DNA from: Bacilli bacterium
GTDB taxonomy: Bacteria; Bacillota_I; Bacilli_A; RFN20; CAG-826
Assembly: GCA_024408095.1 (NCBI GenBank)
Contig: JAKSVI010000006.1
Location: forward strand, 1-61,840
Length of the DNA stretch: 61,840 nt
Direction of reading: 5' to 3'
The position numbers and the translations under genes are program-made. A model generated the notes under the pieces. It had not been told where the DNA came from, searched no databases, and saw only the letters and a list, made by a program, of their open reading frames with translations. Positions 9,532-18,170 of the stretch are shown piece after piece (the stretch's first letter is position 1; each line of letters begins with the position of its first letter).

Positions 9532-10470
9532 ATGAAACTAGTAAGTGAATTTAAAGAAAATGACCAATTAACGGAGCAACTATTAGTTAATAACGTTACT
9601 AAAGGAGTTTCTGGACCAAGAGCATATTTATCTTTGGAATTAAGGGACTCAAGTGGATCAATTGGTGGAAAAAAATGGGACGCCAGTGAAGAAGATGATA
9701 ATATCTTTGTTATCGGTAATGTAGTAGAAGTAACTTTTACTGTCATTTTATATAACGGAAATCTCCAACTTAAAGTTTTAAGTGGAAAAGTTATCGACCG
9801 CAACAACATTGACCTCGATAAATTCGTACAGCATCCTCCAATTTCAACAGAAGAATTGACTAAACAATATAATGAATTAGTTAAATCTATTAAAAATGAA
9901 ACATGTACGAAATTATTAAATTATTTCACTAATAAATTTATTGATAAATTATTTATACATCCTGCTGCCGCCTCTATTCATCATGAATACAAAAGTGGAT
10001 TAGTTATGCACAGCGTTACAATGGCAAAAATAGCCGACTATTTATGTACCATTTATAAAGATGTTGATAGAGAGTTGCTTGTTACTGGCGCCTTACTTCA
10101 CGATATGGGCAAAATAATAGAATTAGAAGGCGAAGTAGTTTATAAATATTCATTAGAGGGTAAATTATTAGGGCATATCTCAATTATGACCAGCGAAATA
10201 CGTTCTGCCGCAAAAGAATTAAAATTAGATGATGAAATAGTAATATTATTAGAACATATGGTGCTTTCTCACCATGGACAATTAGAATTCGGTTCCCCCG
10301 TTATGCCATTAACAAAAGAAGCTCTTCTATTATCTATGATTGATAATCTTGATAGCAAAATGGTGATTGTTTCCAAGGCATTAGATACAGTAAAGCCTGG
10401 AGAGATGACTCAAAAAGTCTATCCGTTAGATGGAAGATTGTTCTATAAACCAAAAAAAATCGGCGAATAA
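9532..10470 (+). CDS. yhaM: 3'-5' exoribonuclease YhaM family (OB + HD domains)
   Basis: 312 residues. The N-terminal ~100 residues form an OB fold (VSGPRAYLSLELRDSSGSI, then GNVVEVTFTV) and the C-terminal part is an HD phosphohydrolase domain: H in HHEYKSGLVMHSVTMA, the HD pair in GALLHDMGK, and further metal ligands in EHMVLSHHGQ. YhaM-type enzymes degrade RNA and single-stranded DNA from the 3' end and contribute to mRNA turnover. A strong Shine-Dalgarno (AAGGAG) precedes the ATG. It is followed by a terminator that overlaps its stop codon and serves the converging HIT gene too. Confidence 0.88.
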   Translation: MKLVSEFKENDQLTEQLLVNNVTKGVSGPRAYLSLELRDSSGSIGGKKWDASEEDDNIFVIGNVVEVTFTVILYNGNLQLKVLSGKVIDRNNIDLDKFVQHPPISTEELTKQYNELVKSIKNETCTKLLNYFTNKFIDKLFIHPAAASIHHEYKSGLVMHSVTMAKIADYLCTIYKDVDRELLVTGALLHDMGKIIELEGEVVYKYSLEGKLLGHISIMTSEIRSAAKELKLDDEIVILLEHMVLSHHGQLEFGSPVMPLTKEALLLSMIDNLDSKMVIVSKALDTVKPGEMTQKVYPLDGRLFYKPKKIGE

Positions 10471-10487
10471 TCGTCGATTTTTTTATA
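10452..10487. terminator. Bidirectional terminator between yhaM and the HIT gene
   Basis: An A-run, ATCGGCGA, loop ATAA, TCGTCGAT and a T-run form a hairpin with one G-T mismatch, flanked by A on one side and T on the other. It works in both directions and overlaps the yhaM stop and the end of the HIT gene. Confidence 0.8.
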
Positions 10488-10890
10488 ATTTGATTTGTTC
10501 TTGTATACTGGGAAGATTTAAGTCTTTATTATTTTCTTTCATTTCCAAGACAAATCCTTCTTGCTTCTCATATCTAGGAATGACATGAACATGGAAATGA
10601 TTGACTGTTTGTCCAGCTGCTTCGTAGCAGTTAGATAAGATATTAACACCTTTAGCACCAAGCATCTTTATTTGCACTTGTCCAATTCTTTGCGCAACAT
10701 CCATAACTTTATGCATTGTTTCTTGTGGTGTTGCTAAGAAATTAGGATAGTGCTTTTTGCAAATTACAAGAGCATGTCCTTTTGTAACTTGAGAGATATC
10801 TAAAAATGCTAGAACGTCTTCATCTTCATATAGTTTATAACAAGGTATTTCCCCATCTACAATTTTGCAAAATACATCTTTTGTTTCCAT
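10483..10890 (-). CDS. HIT family nucleotide hydrolase/transferase
   Basis: 135 residues. The histidine triad is seen as HFHVHVIPRY near residue 98, and the N-terminal CKIVDGEIPCYKLYEDED block is the usual start of bacterial Hit (HinT-like) proteins. These enzymes hydrolyse nucleoside phosphoramidates or other nucleotide derivatives. A Shine-Dalgarno (AGGAG) lies just upstream of the ATG at 10890. A terminator separates it from the lipoprotein genes upstream. It has no visible promoter of its own in the short gap, so read-through may supply it. Confidence 0.9.
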   Translation of the reverse strand: METKDVFCKIVDGEIPCYKLYEDEDVLAFLDISQVTKGHALVICKKHYPNFLATPQETMHKVMDVAQRIGQVQIKMLGAKGVNILSNCYEAAGQTVNHFHVHVIPRYEKQEGFVLEMKENNKDLNLPSIQEQIKL

Positions 10891-10903
10891 ATTTCTCCTA
10901 TTA

Positions 10904-10930
10904 AAAAGGAGAGCAAACTGCTCTCCTTTT
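10904..10930 (-). terminator. Terminator after the lipoprotein gene
   Basis: Perfect 12-base stem AAAAGGAGAGCA / TGCTCTCCTTTT with a 3-base loop, followed on the reverse strand by a T-run. It ends the transcript of the two lipoprotein genes. Confidence 0.9.
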
Positions 10931-10940
10931 GTTTATGTGT

Positions 10941-12809
10941 CTATTTGAATAAATCAGGATATGTTTCAGCAAAGTAGTTGAATACAACAGTATCGTGATA
11001 TTCTAATGACATTTTCTTTAACCAGTAATCTTTGGCTAAGTCTTGATAAGTTGAACCAGCAGCGATAATCTTGGCGACCTCGTTAGTGATATCTTGAATA
11101 TCCTCAGCAGTTCTGCCTAATGAGCTATAGTTTGTATCGCTTGAGCCCATCTTTGTGGAGTTAACGGCTTCTTCAACTTGAACAACATAATATGTGCTAC
11201 CATCTTTGAAGATAATATCTTGATCTTCAGAACCTGGTAATAAATCATTGTTTCTCAAGAAATAGTTTCCAGCAATTCTAGCAAGATATGAACCATAGTC
11301 ATTGTCTTTGCTATATTCATATTCTGCGGATTTTCTTAATCCTGAATTTTCTTGAACTTTTTGCCAACGATCATAAGCAGGAGCGTATTCTGGTTTTGAT
11401 GGATCAGTTTCATTTTCCTTTTTGGAATCACTGACAGTAACGTTGAATAAACGATTTGAGATTGAGGATGGTAATGTACCAGCGCCATCAGAAGCAATGT
11501 ACCAACCAGAAGATGTGTAATCTTTTAATTTGTCTGCTCTTTCTTTTAATTCAATACCGTGTTCAACTGTATAAGTGTTGTTTCCAGTAAATTCAGATTC
11601 AACTGAAGTATCTGTTTTCTTTGGATCAGCATCGATTTTATCAACATCAGTCATCCATAATCCACGATCAGTAGATTTGTAATAACTTTGTGATTCTTTG
11701 CCTTCTTCTGTCTCTTCAACATATTTGAAAACTGGATCTTCAGCTTCGGCTTGTTTCGCTAAAATGTCTTCTAAAACAGTATTTTTATATTTGGTTGTTC
11801 CATCTCCATCTTTTATTGGTTCAACGTTTCCGACCCAAGCATTTGAGAAATCAGTAAACACTTTAGAGACATCAAGTTTAGAACCACCTTCAACTAACCA
11901 TTCTGTATGGTTTTTCCAAATTGCTGATTTTGGAGCAGAAGTTAGAACTTCAAATAAATAGTTCATTAAATATTCGGCAGCTTTGCCATCTTCCATACCT
12001 GAACGAGCAGTGATGGAGAAGACATTTATTTTTCTAGCACGTGAACGTCCAATAGTGCTCTTAGCTTCTTCTAAGAGATATTGTTCATTTAATAATTCCT
12101 TATATATTTCAGGAGTTATTTTATCGTCGATGTAAGTGTTGGTTAAGCTTTGATAATTTTCTCTATGTAAAAGAGAATCTCCACCTAATTCTTCTTGAGT
12201 TTCAAAGACTTCTTCAGGCTCAACTGATGGAAGGACTAAACCTTTATAAGTTGTAGCCTCTTTTGGATGAGAAACGGATTGACTATCATTTAATAAAGAT
12301 TTAAGCATTTCTGCTTCATCAAAGATTGAATCTTCGGTGTATGATCCGCCTGAAACAAGTTTGTACATTCTTTGTGCAATACGTTTTTCAATAGCGGCAA
12401 ATTTACCTGAAACTAAAGCAAATTCGTCTTTTTCCACACGTGGCGATGTTTGATACACTTTGTGATTGTTAATAAAGGTTCTAACAGTATCTAAATCCTC
12501 TTTATTTTTAATCTTTTCAGCAATTGATTTCAAATCATCATATTTTCCAAAGGCACTATAAGAGTATTCAATGATAATCTTTTCTGCAACGTTAGAAGGA
12601 ATATTGCCTTCTCTCCATGCATCATAGACTTCCTCCATTGTTTTGTAACCATTTACAACAGTAGAATCCTTTTCAAAACTTACTGATGAATCAGAATAGT
12701 TGTCTGGCTTAGCATAGACATCTGAGGCTGTTGTAGTGTTACATGCGGTTAAGCCTAAAAGGCCTAACAAGGATAAGCACGCTAATTTCTTAATACTATT
12801 TCGCTTCAT
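10941..12809 (-). CDS. Lipoprotein of unknown function, partner of the foldase lipoprotein
   Basis: 622 residues from the ATG at 12809, chosen because AAGGAGG stands 8 bases before it; a start 21 bases upstream would lie over that site. The signal is KKLACLSLLGLLGLTAC with a lipobox LTAC. The mature protein is hydrophilic, rich in Asp, Glu, Lys and Ser, mostly helical in appearance, with no motif I can assign. Near the C-terminus IIFKDGSTYYVVQVEEAV resembles the edge strand of PrsA/SurA-type chaperones, and DLAKDYWLKKMSLEYHDT is a terminal helix. The gene starts 14 bases inside the end of the parvulin-type lipoprotein gene, so the two are coupled. A role beside the foldase is inferred from context only. 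Confidence 0.6.
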   Translation of the reverse strand: MKRNSIKKLACLSLLGLLGLTACNTTTASDVYAKPDNYSDSSVSFEKDSTVVNGYKTMEEVYDAWREGNIPSNVAEKIIIEYSYSAFGKYDDLKSIAEKIKNKEDLDTVRTFINNHKVYQTSPRVEKDEFALVSGKFAAIEKRIAQRMYKLVSGGSYTEDSIFDEAEMLKSLLNDSQSVSHPKEATTYKGLVLPSVEPEEVFETQEELGGDSLLHRENYQSLTNTYIDDKITPEIYKELLNEQYLLEEAKSTIGRSRARKINVFSITARSGMEDGKAAEYLMNYLFEVLTSAPKSAIWKNHTEWLVEGGSKLDVSKVFTDFSNAWVGNVEPIKDGDGTTKYKNTVLEDILAKQAEAEDPVFKYVEETEEGKESQSYYKSTDRGLWMTDVDKIDADPKKTDTSVESEFTGNNTYTVEHGIELKERADKLKDYTSSGWYIASDGAGTLPSSISNRLFNVTVSDSKKENETDPSKPEYAPAYDRWQKVQENSGLRKSAEYEYSKDNDYGSYLARIAGNYFLRNNDLLPGSEDQDIIFKDGSTYYVVQVEEAVNSTKMGSSDTNYSSLGRTAEDIQDITNEVAKIIAAGSTYQDLAKDYWLKKMSLEYHDTVVFNYFAETYPDLFK

Positions 12810-14709
12810 AGCAAACTCCTCCTTTTTCATAGTTCTTTGAGCTGGCAGCTTTTTTGAAGCTTACAGCACAAACTGTGTTGACTCTTCTACTGTTCTGACT
12901 TGTTTCAAAAGATACATTATCAGTATCGTAGATGTTCATCGCGCTACCAAATTTAATACCATGAGTATAAAGTTCTAATTCAAGTAAGTTGAGATATGTT
13001 TTCCATGCATCTTTCAATGAATCAGCACGATCCCATTTATTCTTTTGTCTTAGGGTTGAGATATAACCATCAATGGTCTCATCAATACCTTTAGAGAATG
13101 TAACGGTAACACTCTTAGTGCTTAAGTAATTTAATAAGTTTTCATAAATGCGGTATGAGTAGGCATTATCAAATCCGCTAATTTCACCTTCAACTTCACT
13201 GGCTCTTGTTTTCAAATCTGTTGATTCGAGGCCTGGTAAATAGTTGACATATGTTGTATATGGTTTCTTTTCACCATCTTGGTCGAAGGTTGGATAATAT
13301 TTATTATCTGGTGTATATGTTGTGTAATAATCTTTAAGTGAAACTTGTTTTGCTTTTTCAGTGTATGTAGTTTCATCATTGAAGATTGATTTTTGCATAA
13401 TCATCAAGTGAATGCCGTGTTCTGAACGGACACCGATAATTACACGACCTTCTTCATCTGTTAAATAACGTAATTTTTCACTTGCAACGTAACCAAATCT
13501 AGAACTATCTTTAATAGTTTCTTCGGAAACTCTACCTGTTTTTGGATCGAGTTTTTGGTTTGTTATAACAAATGGTCTATGTAAGTTCAAATAGTTATTA
13601 TAGTATACATTACGTGGATAATATGCTTCGTTATTATCGTTAACTGTATCTTTGTTTTCATCGGTTGTAACATCTTTGTTTAAACCAATTTGGATAAAGG
13701 CATCATATGGCACTTCTTCAAGGCCAAATGTCTTAAGTGTGTTTTCAACTTCTGATGTAATTCCTAATCCTTCTTTAACTTTCTTAACAGTTTCAGCACT
13801 ACGAGTTGAAACATTATTAAAGACAGTATCATAAGCATAAATACCTAATTTGAATTCATTGACGAAAGATGTGGTTGTTGACATAATTCCGACATCTCCA
13901 CCTTTTGCGGCACTGCCTGAATCACCTTTATCAGCGTGTTCACGCGCGATTTTAGCAAAAGTATAAAGATAAGAATTAGAACCGCCAACTTTTGTAGAGT
14001 CAATGAGTTCGCTCATAACACTTCCTAATGTATCAGCTTCATCTTCAGAGATTGTTCCTTTAACAAAATCTGATGAACCATTGCTTAAACTAATTAAGAT
14101 ATGACGAATATGATATGGGAATTTGGCATCAGCCTTAACACTTGAATCTGTAATGTATTCATTTGTTAAAGAAGACATGTTTGTTTTTAAATACCAGTTC
14201 TCATATTCTTCTTTCTCATACTGATATATGTATTTTTCTCTAAGCTCTTCTTCGTTTTCGACGTTATTCTCTTTTAGAATCTTGTCCCATTCAGTTTGGA
14301 AACTTGTTCCTGAAGATTTTGCGTTCGCTTGAGCTTTTTCTTTGGCTTTTCTTACTGCTAAGTCAGCATCACTTTTTATACCGTTATAGGTTTTGAGTGT
14401 TACTTTGACTTTGCCAGGTTCTTCTGGTTGGCTATTGTTGTCGCTTACAAAAGTAGTCTTTTCGTATGTGTAACGAATTAAGTTTTCTTCTACTGTTGAA
14501 TAGAAAGAACTAATTTTGTTTGGATCTTTTAGATATTCGCCGTAAAGATCGTTTGCCTTAATTTCAATCTTTTCGCCGCCATATCCTGTGATTGTAACAA
14601 TTGCACCTTTGCCATCAGTGACAGCACTTGATGTTGTGTTACAAGCAGATAATCCGAGCGCAGCAATGAATGTAGTAACTAAGCCAATTGATAGTTTACT
14701 TTTTTTCAT
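12796..14709 (-). CDS. Parvulin-type (PrsA/PpiC-like) foldase lipoprotein
   Basis: 637 residues; signal peptide with lipobox LSAC, lipidated Cys at about 23; Shine-Dalgarno AAAGGAGA before the ATG. The parvulin signs are HIRHILISL (residues ~200-208), AAKGGDVGIM (~267-276) with FVNEF after it, and GIHLMIMQKS (~432-441). In ordinary PrsA the last element follows within about 50 residues; here roughly 130 residues separate them, suggesting an insertion in the domain. The total length is about twice that of PrsA. Such proteins help secreted proteins fold outside the membrane. It is the first gene of a two-gene reverse operon. Peptidyl-prolyl isomerase activity is likely by family but not certain given the insertion. 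Confidence 0.78.
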   Translation of the reverse strand: MKKSKLSIGLVTTFIAALGLSACNTTSSAVTDGKGAIVTITGYGGEKIEIKANDLYGEYLKDPNKISSFYSTVEENLIRYTYEKTTFVSDNNSQPEEPGKVKVTLKTYNGIKSDADLAVRKAKEKAQANAKSSGTSFQTEWDKILKENNVENEEELREKYIYQYEKEEYENWYLKTNMSSLTNEYITDSSVKADAKFPYHIRHILISLSNGSSDFVKGTISEDEADTLGSVMSELIDSTKVGGSNSYLYTFAKIAREHADKGDSGSAAKGGDVGIMSTTTSFVNEFKLGIYAYDTVFNNVSTRSAETVKKVKEGLGITSEVENTLKTFGLEEVPYDAFIQIGLNKDVTTDENKDTVNDNNEAYYPRNVYYNNYLNLHRPFVITNQKLDPKTGRVSEETIKDSSRFGYVASEKLRYLTDEEGRVIIGVRSEHGIHLMIMQKSIFNDETTYTEKAKQVSLKDYYTTYTPDNKYYPTFDQDGEKKPYTTYVNYLPGLESTDLKTRASEVEGEISGFDNAYSYRIYENLLNYLSTKSVTVTFSKGIDETIDGYISTLRQKNKWDRADSLKDAWKTYLNLLELELYTHGIKFGSAMNIYDTDNVSFETSQNSRRVNTVCAVSFKKAASSKNYEKGGVCYEAK

Positions 14710-14745
14710 TTTCTACTCTCCTTTGCCTAAATATGTAGCGTTAAT

Positions 14746-14774
14746 ATTTTATATATTAGTGATTTTTAGTGCAA
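14746..14774 (-). promoter_or_regulatory. Promoter of the foldase lipoprotein operon
   Basis: On the reverse strand TTGCAC (14774-14769), a 17-base spacer and TAAAAT (14751-14746) lie about 36 bases upstream of the foldase ATG. Confidence 0.6.
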
Positions 14775-14812
14775 GAATTATTTAAAGAATATACTTTAAA
14801 GCAGTAAATGTT

Positions 14813-14899
14813 ATGTATTCAATCCGACTTTTTCTTACATATATTTTTGCTTATTTTTTGTCCTACATTTAAAAAAATTATTGTATTGATTGAATACAT
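14813..14899. promoter_or_regulatory. Inverted repeat around the suf promoter, possible operator
   Basis: ATGTATTCAATC at 14813-14824 is repeated in perfect inverse as GATTGAATACAT at 14888-14899, 63 bases apart. The right arm covers the -35 box of the suf promoter. The right arm also sits in a shorter palindrome, GTATT-gattg-AATAC. This layout suits a regulator that binds both arms. No regulator gene is nearby. Confidence 0.45.
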
Positions 14900-14918
14900 T
14901 TCATCTATTTTCTATAAT
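14890..14918 (+). promoter_or_regulatory. suf operon promoter
   Basis: TTGAAT at 14890-14895, 17-base spacer, TATAAT at 14913-14918. The expected transcript start is about 20 bases before the sufC ATG. Confidence 0.7.
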
Positions 14919-14943
14919 ATAGTTCGTTTTGAGGTTGAAGAGT

Positions 14944-15765
14944 ATGTCGACACTAAGAATTAAAAATCTTCATGCTGAAGTTGAAGGAAAAGAAATATTA
15001 AAAGGCATTAATTTAGAAATAAATAATAATGAAACCGTAGCAATTTTAGGTCCTAATGGACATGGAAAGTCTACTTTGTTTAATGTAATAATGGGGCATC
15101 CTCGTTACAAAGTAACAAAAGGTTCAATTTTCTTTGATGATGTTGATGTTCTTGCATTATCTACTGATCAAAGATCAAAACTTGGATTATTTCTTGGATT
15201 GCAAAATCCATCTGAAGTTCCAGGAGTTATAAATTCTGACTTTTTAAGGGCGGCAGTCAATGCTCACAATGACAACCCGATTTCTACATATAACTTTTAT
15301 AAGGTTTTAGATAACGCCGTAAAAGAAGTACAAATGCCATTTGATTTAGCAACACGTTCTTTGAACGAAGGATTTTCTGGTGGAGAAAAGAAGAGAAACG
15401 AGATTTTACAAATGTTGTTATTAGAACCAAAAATTTCTATGTTAGATGAAATTGACTCGGGTTTAGATGTAGATGCCATACAAATTGTGGCTGATGTCAT
15501 AAAAAAACAACAGCAAAAAGGGCAAGGTTTTTTAATCATTTCTCATTATGCTAGATTATTTGACTTAATCCAACCTACAAGAGCAATTGTGATTATTAAT
15601 GGAAAAGTGGTTTTGGATGGTGGAAAAGATATTATTCAACGAATTGATAAAACAGGATATGAGTTTATAAAAACTGAACTTGGAATTGAAATACAAAAAG
15701 AAGAAGCAAAAATGAACACTGTATCAATAGGCAGTTGTGCAGTTAAAGAGGCTATTAAAAAATAA
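14944..15765 (+). CDS. sufC: Fe-S cluster assembly ATPase SufC
   Basis: 273 residues from ATG 14944, with a weak Shine-Dalgarno (GAGGT) 8 bases before it; an upstream in-frame TTG would add five residues but lacks support. SufC is the ABC-type ATPase of the SufBCD scaffold that builds iron-sulfur clusters. It shows Walker A GPNGHGKST, signature FSGGEKKR, Walker B ISMLDEIDSGLD and the H-loop ISHYARL, and the family hallmark GLFLGLQNPSEVPGV. The C-terminal ~20 residues (ending in SCAVKEAIKK) extend past the usual family end. It is first of five genes in the order C-D-S-U-B, as in Bacillus. Confidence 0.95.
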   Translation: MSTLRIKNLHAEVEGKEILKGINLEINNNETVAILGPNGHGKSTLFNVIMGHPRYKVTKGSIFFDDVDVLALSTDQRSKLGLFLGLQNPSEVPGVINSDFLRAAVNAHNDNPISTYNFYKVLDNAVKEVQMPFDLATRSLNEGFSGGEKKRNEILQMLLLEPKISMLDEIDSGLDVDAIQIVADVIKKQQQKGQGFLIISHYARLFDLIQPTRAIVIINGKVVLDGGKDIIQRIDKTGYEFIKTELGIEIQKEEAKMNTVSIGSCAVKEAIKK

Positions 15766-16535
15766 TGATTTGCCAAGATTTTCGAATTGTAAATTTAAAT
15801 GAATTTTCTGATAAAAAATCAGCCTCTTTTGATATAAAAAATAATGAAAAACTTTTATTCATAGGATGCAAAGATTTTAATCTAACAATAAATGTTCTAG
15901 AAAATGTCTCAGCTTTAATTTCAATGTTATTTTTGAACGACGATTCATCTTTTAAATTAACGATAAATTTAGCAAAAGATACGCAAATCGAGGCTTTTTG
16001 TGCTGATTTTGCGTTTGAGACATTTAAAAACAATGTATCGATAAATCTATTAGGCGAAGGTGCTATTTGCAATTGGCATCTTGCTAGTTTATCTCAAAAA
16101 GCCGACAACAAATCGCATTCAATTTCAGCTACACACTATGCAGCAAAAACAACTGCTCGTATTGATAACTATGGCGTAGCGAAAGATGACTCACATTTAA
16201 CATTCCTGGGTGTGAGCCATATAAAAGATGGATCTGCCAAATCTAAGACATCACAAAATGCAAAAATTATGGTGTTTGATGAGGAAAGTATTGGAACCGC
16301 TAAGCCTATACTAAAAATTGATGATAACGATGTTGTTGCTAACCACGCAGCAGTAGTTGGAAAAATAAATGAAGAACATTTATTCTATTTAACCTCACGT
16401 GGGCTCTGCGAAGATAGTGCAAAAGCACTAATTACATTAGGATATTTGAAACCAATACTTGCAGGTTTTGATGACAACCATCAGAAACAAATCATGGATC
16501 TTATAGAAGGGAGAATGAATAATGTACGATATTAA
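15765..16535 (+). CDS. sufD: SufD-like scaffold protein (short)
   Basis: 256 residues, against 400 or more in typical SufD. The conserved beta-helix and C-terminal part are present: a middle stretch of short strands, then DNDVVANHAAVVGKINEEHLFYLTSRGL, here quoted only in part as KINEEHLFYLTSRGL, and a helical tail. The N-terminal helical domain is largely missing. SufD pairs with SufB and SufC and helps iron entry into the scaffold. The identification rests on the C-terminal motif shared with SufB in this window ([15 protein letters not shown]) and on position in the operon. Start overlaps the sufC stop (TAATG); end overlaps sufS by 14 bases. Confidence 0.85.
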   Translation: MICQDFRIVNLNEFSDKKSASFDIKNNEKLLFIGCKDFNLTINVLENVSALISMLFLNDDSSFKLTINLAKDTQIEAFCADFAFETFKNNVSINLLGEGAICNWHLASLSQKADNKSHSISATHYAAKTTARIDNYGVAKDDSHLTFLGVSHIKDGSAKSKTSQNAKIMVFDEESIGTAKPILKIDDNDVVANHAAVVGKINEEHLFYLTSRGLCEDSAKALITLGYLKPILAGFDDNHQKQIMDLIEGRMNNVRY

Positions 16536-17751
16536 AAATATTCGTAGTTTATTTCCAATGCTGAAGAACAAAAAAATGCAGGGAAAAAATCTTGTATTTT
16601 TAGATAATGCTTCCACAACATTTAAGCCACAATCAGTTATTGATGCAGTTGTTAATTACTATTCAAATGAAACAAGCAACTCCCATCGAGGAGATTATGA
16701 TCTTTGTTACAACATGGATGTAAAGATTAATGATGTCAGGAATAATGTTGCTAATTTTGTTAAATGTAATCCAAATGAGGTTGTTTTTACAAGTGGTGAC
16801 ACGATGTCATTAAATACGATTGCTTATGGTTATGGTTTGAAATTCTTAAAACCTGGCGATGAAATAATTTTAACAGAAGCTGAACATGCATCTAATATGT
16901 TGCCTTGGTTTAAGGTAGCTAAAATAACTGGTGCAAAAATTGTTTATATTGAGCTTGATGAGAATTTAAAAATAACGGTAGAAAACTTTAAAAAAGTTAT
17001 CTCAAAAAATACGAAAATTGTCTCAATTGCACATATTGGAAACATATTAGGATATATCAATCCAATTGAAGAAATCGCTGCAATTTGCCACTCTTTTGGC
17101 GCAATTTTAGTTCTTGATGGTGCACAATCAGTCCCTCATATTGAGACAAATTTTAAAAAGTGGGACGTCGATTTCTTAACATTTTCAGGTCATAAAATGT
17201 GTGGCCCAACTGGTATCGGATGTCTAATAGGAAAATATGAATTATTGATTAAAATGGATAGTTTTATTACTGGTGGTGGAATGAATGTTACATTTGATAA
17301 AAATGGTCATGTTGAGGAATTACTACCACCTGCAAAGTTTGAAGCAGGAACTCTAGATTTAGCAGGAATCTCAGGTCTAAACGAAGCCATCAACTTATTA
17401 ACATCAATTGGAATGGATGAAATTTCAAAGCACGATAAAGAACTTCATGACTATGCAGTTAAAAAATTAGAAAATAATCCAAACATTATTATATATAATA
17501 AAGATACAGATACAGGAATTTTAACTTTTAATGTAAAAGGTGTTTTTCCACAAGATGAAGCCACTTTACTTAATAGTAAAGGAATAGCCGTAAGAAGCGG
17601 CCAGCATTGCGCAAAAGCTTTTACTAAATTATGTGAAAATAACGCAACAGTTAGAATGTCAACATATCTTTATACATCTATAGAAGACATTGATGCATTT
17701 GTTGATGCATTAATTAATGGAGGTGACATTTTAGATGCCTATTTCGCTTGA
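16522..17751 (+). CDS. sufS: Cysteine desulfurase SufS
   Basis: 409 residues. PLP enzyme that takes sulfur from cysteine and passes it to SufU. Visible features: FLDNASTTFKPQSV at the start, TEAEHASNMLPW, DGAQSVPH, the PLP-binding lysine in SGHKMCGPTGIG, and the catalytic cysteine in RSGQHCAKAF. Length and spacing are those of group II desulfurases. The sequence NSHRGDYDLC replaces the more common N-x-HRG-x-H form. A strong Shine-Dalgarno (GGGAG) lies inside the end of sufD. It overlaps sufU by 17 bases. Confidence 0.95.
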   Translation: MYDIKNIRSLFPMLKNKKMQGKNLVFLDNASTTFKPQSVIDAVVNYYSNETSNSHRGDYDLCYNMDVKINDVRNNVANFVKCNPNEVVFTSGDTMSLNTIAYGYGLKFLKPGDEIILTEAEHASNMLPWFKVAKITGAKIVYIELDENLKITVENFKKVISKNTKIVSIAHIGNILGYINPIEEIAAICHSFGAILVLDGAQSVPHIETNFKKWDVDFLTFSGHKMCGPTGIGCLIGKYELLIKMDSFITGGGMNVTFDKNGHVEELLPPAKFEAGTLDLAGISGLNEAINLLTSIGMDEISKHDKELHDYAVKKLENNPNIIIYNKDTDTGILTFNVKGVFPQDEATLLNSKGIAVRSGQHCAKAFTKLCENNATVRMSTYLYTSIEDIDAFVDALINGGDILDAYFA

Positions 17752-18169
17752 TAATAACATGATGAGACAAATCATCATGGATCATTACTCTAATCCAATA
17801 AATAAACATCAACCAAAAGATGATGGTTTTGCAAAAGTACATATGCATAGCGATAATTGCATTGATGATTTAGATATTTTTCTAAAAGTTAATAATGACG
17901 TTGTTGTTGATGCGTGCTTTGATGGTGTTGCGTGTACAATTTCAACCGCTTCCACAGATATTATGTGCGATTTATTAAAAGGAAAAACAAAAAACGAAGC
18001 TTTATATATGATTGAACAATACCATCACATGATGCATGAAGAAAATTTTGATGCGGATGTTCTTGAAGAAGCTATTGTTTTTATTAATACAAGCAAACAA
18101 GCTGCAAGAATACGATGCGCAACGATAGGTTGGAATGCAGCCGATAATATTTTGAAGGAAAAGAAATAA
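17735..18169 (+). CDS. sufU: Sulfur carrier / scaffold SufU
   Basis: 144 residues. SufU accepts sulfur from SufS through a zinc-bound cysteine exchange. The start [19 protein letters not shown] is typical, and the three ligand cysteines are present: [15 protein letters not shown] and RIRCATIGW. The second position of the first motif, usually Cys-Gly-Asp, is Cys-Ile-Asp, keeping the Asp ligand one position on. The insertion between the second and third cysteines that separates SufU from IscU is present. GGAGGTGA before the ATG supports this start. No SufE is present, which matches a SufS-SufU pair. Confidence 0.93.
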   Translation: MPISLDNNMMRQIIMDHYSNPINKHQPKDDGFAKVHMHSDNCIDDLDIFLKVNNDVVVDACFDGVACTISTASTDIMCDLLKGKTKNEALYMIEQYHHMMHEENFDADVLEEAIVFINTSKQAARIRCATIGWNAADNILKEKK

Positions 18170-18170
18170 A

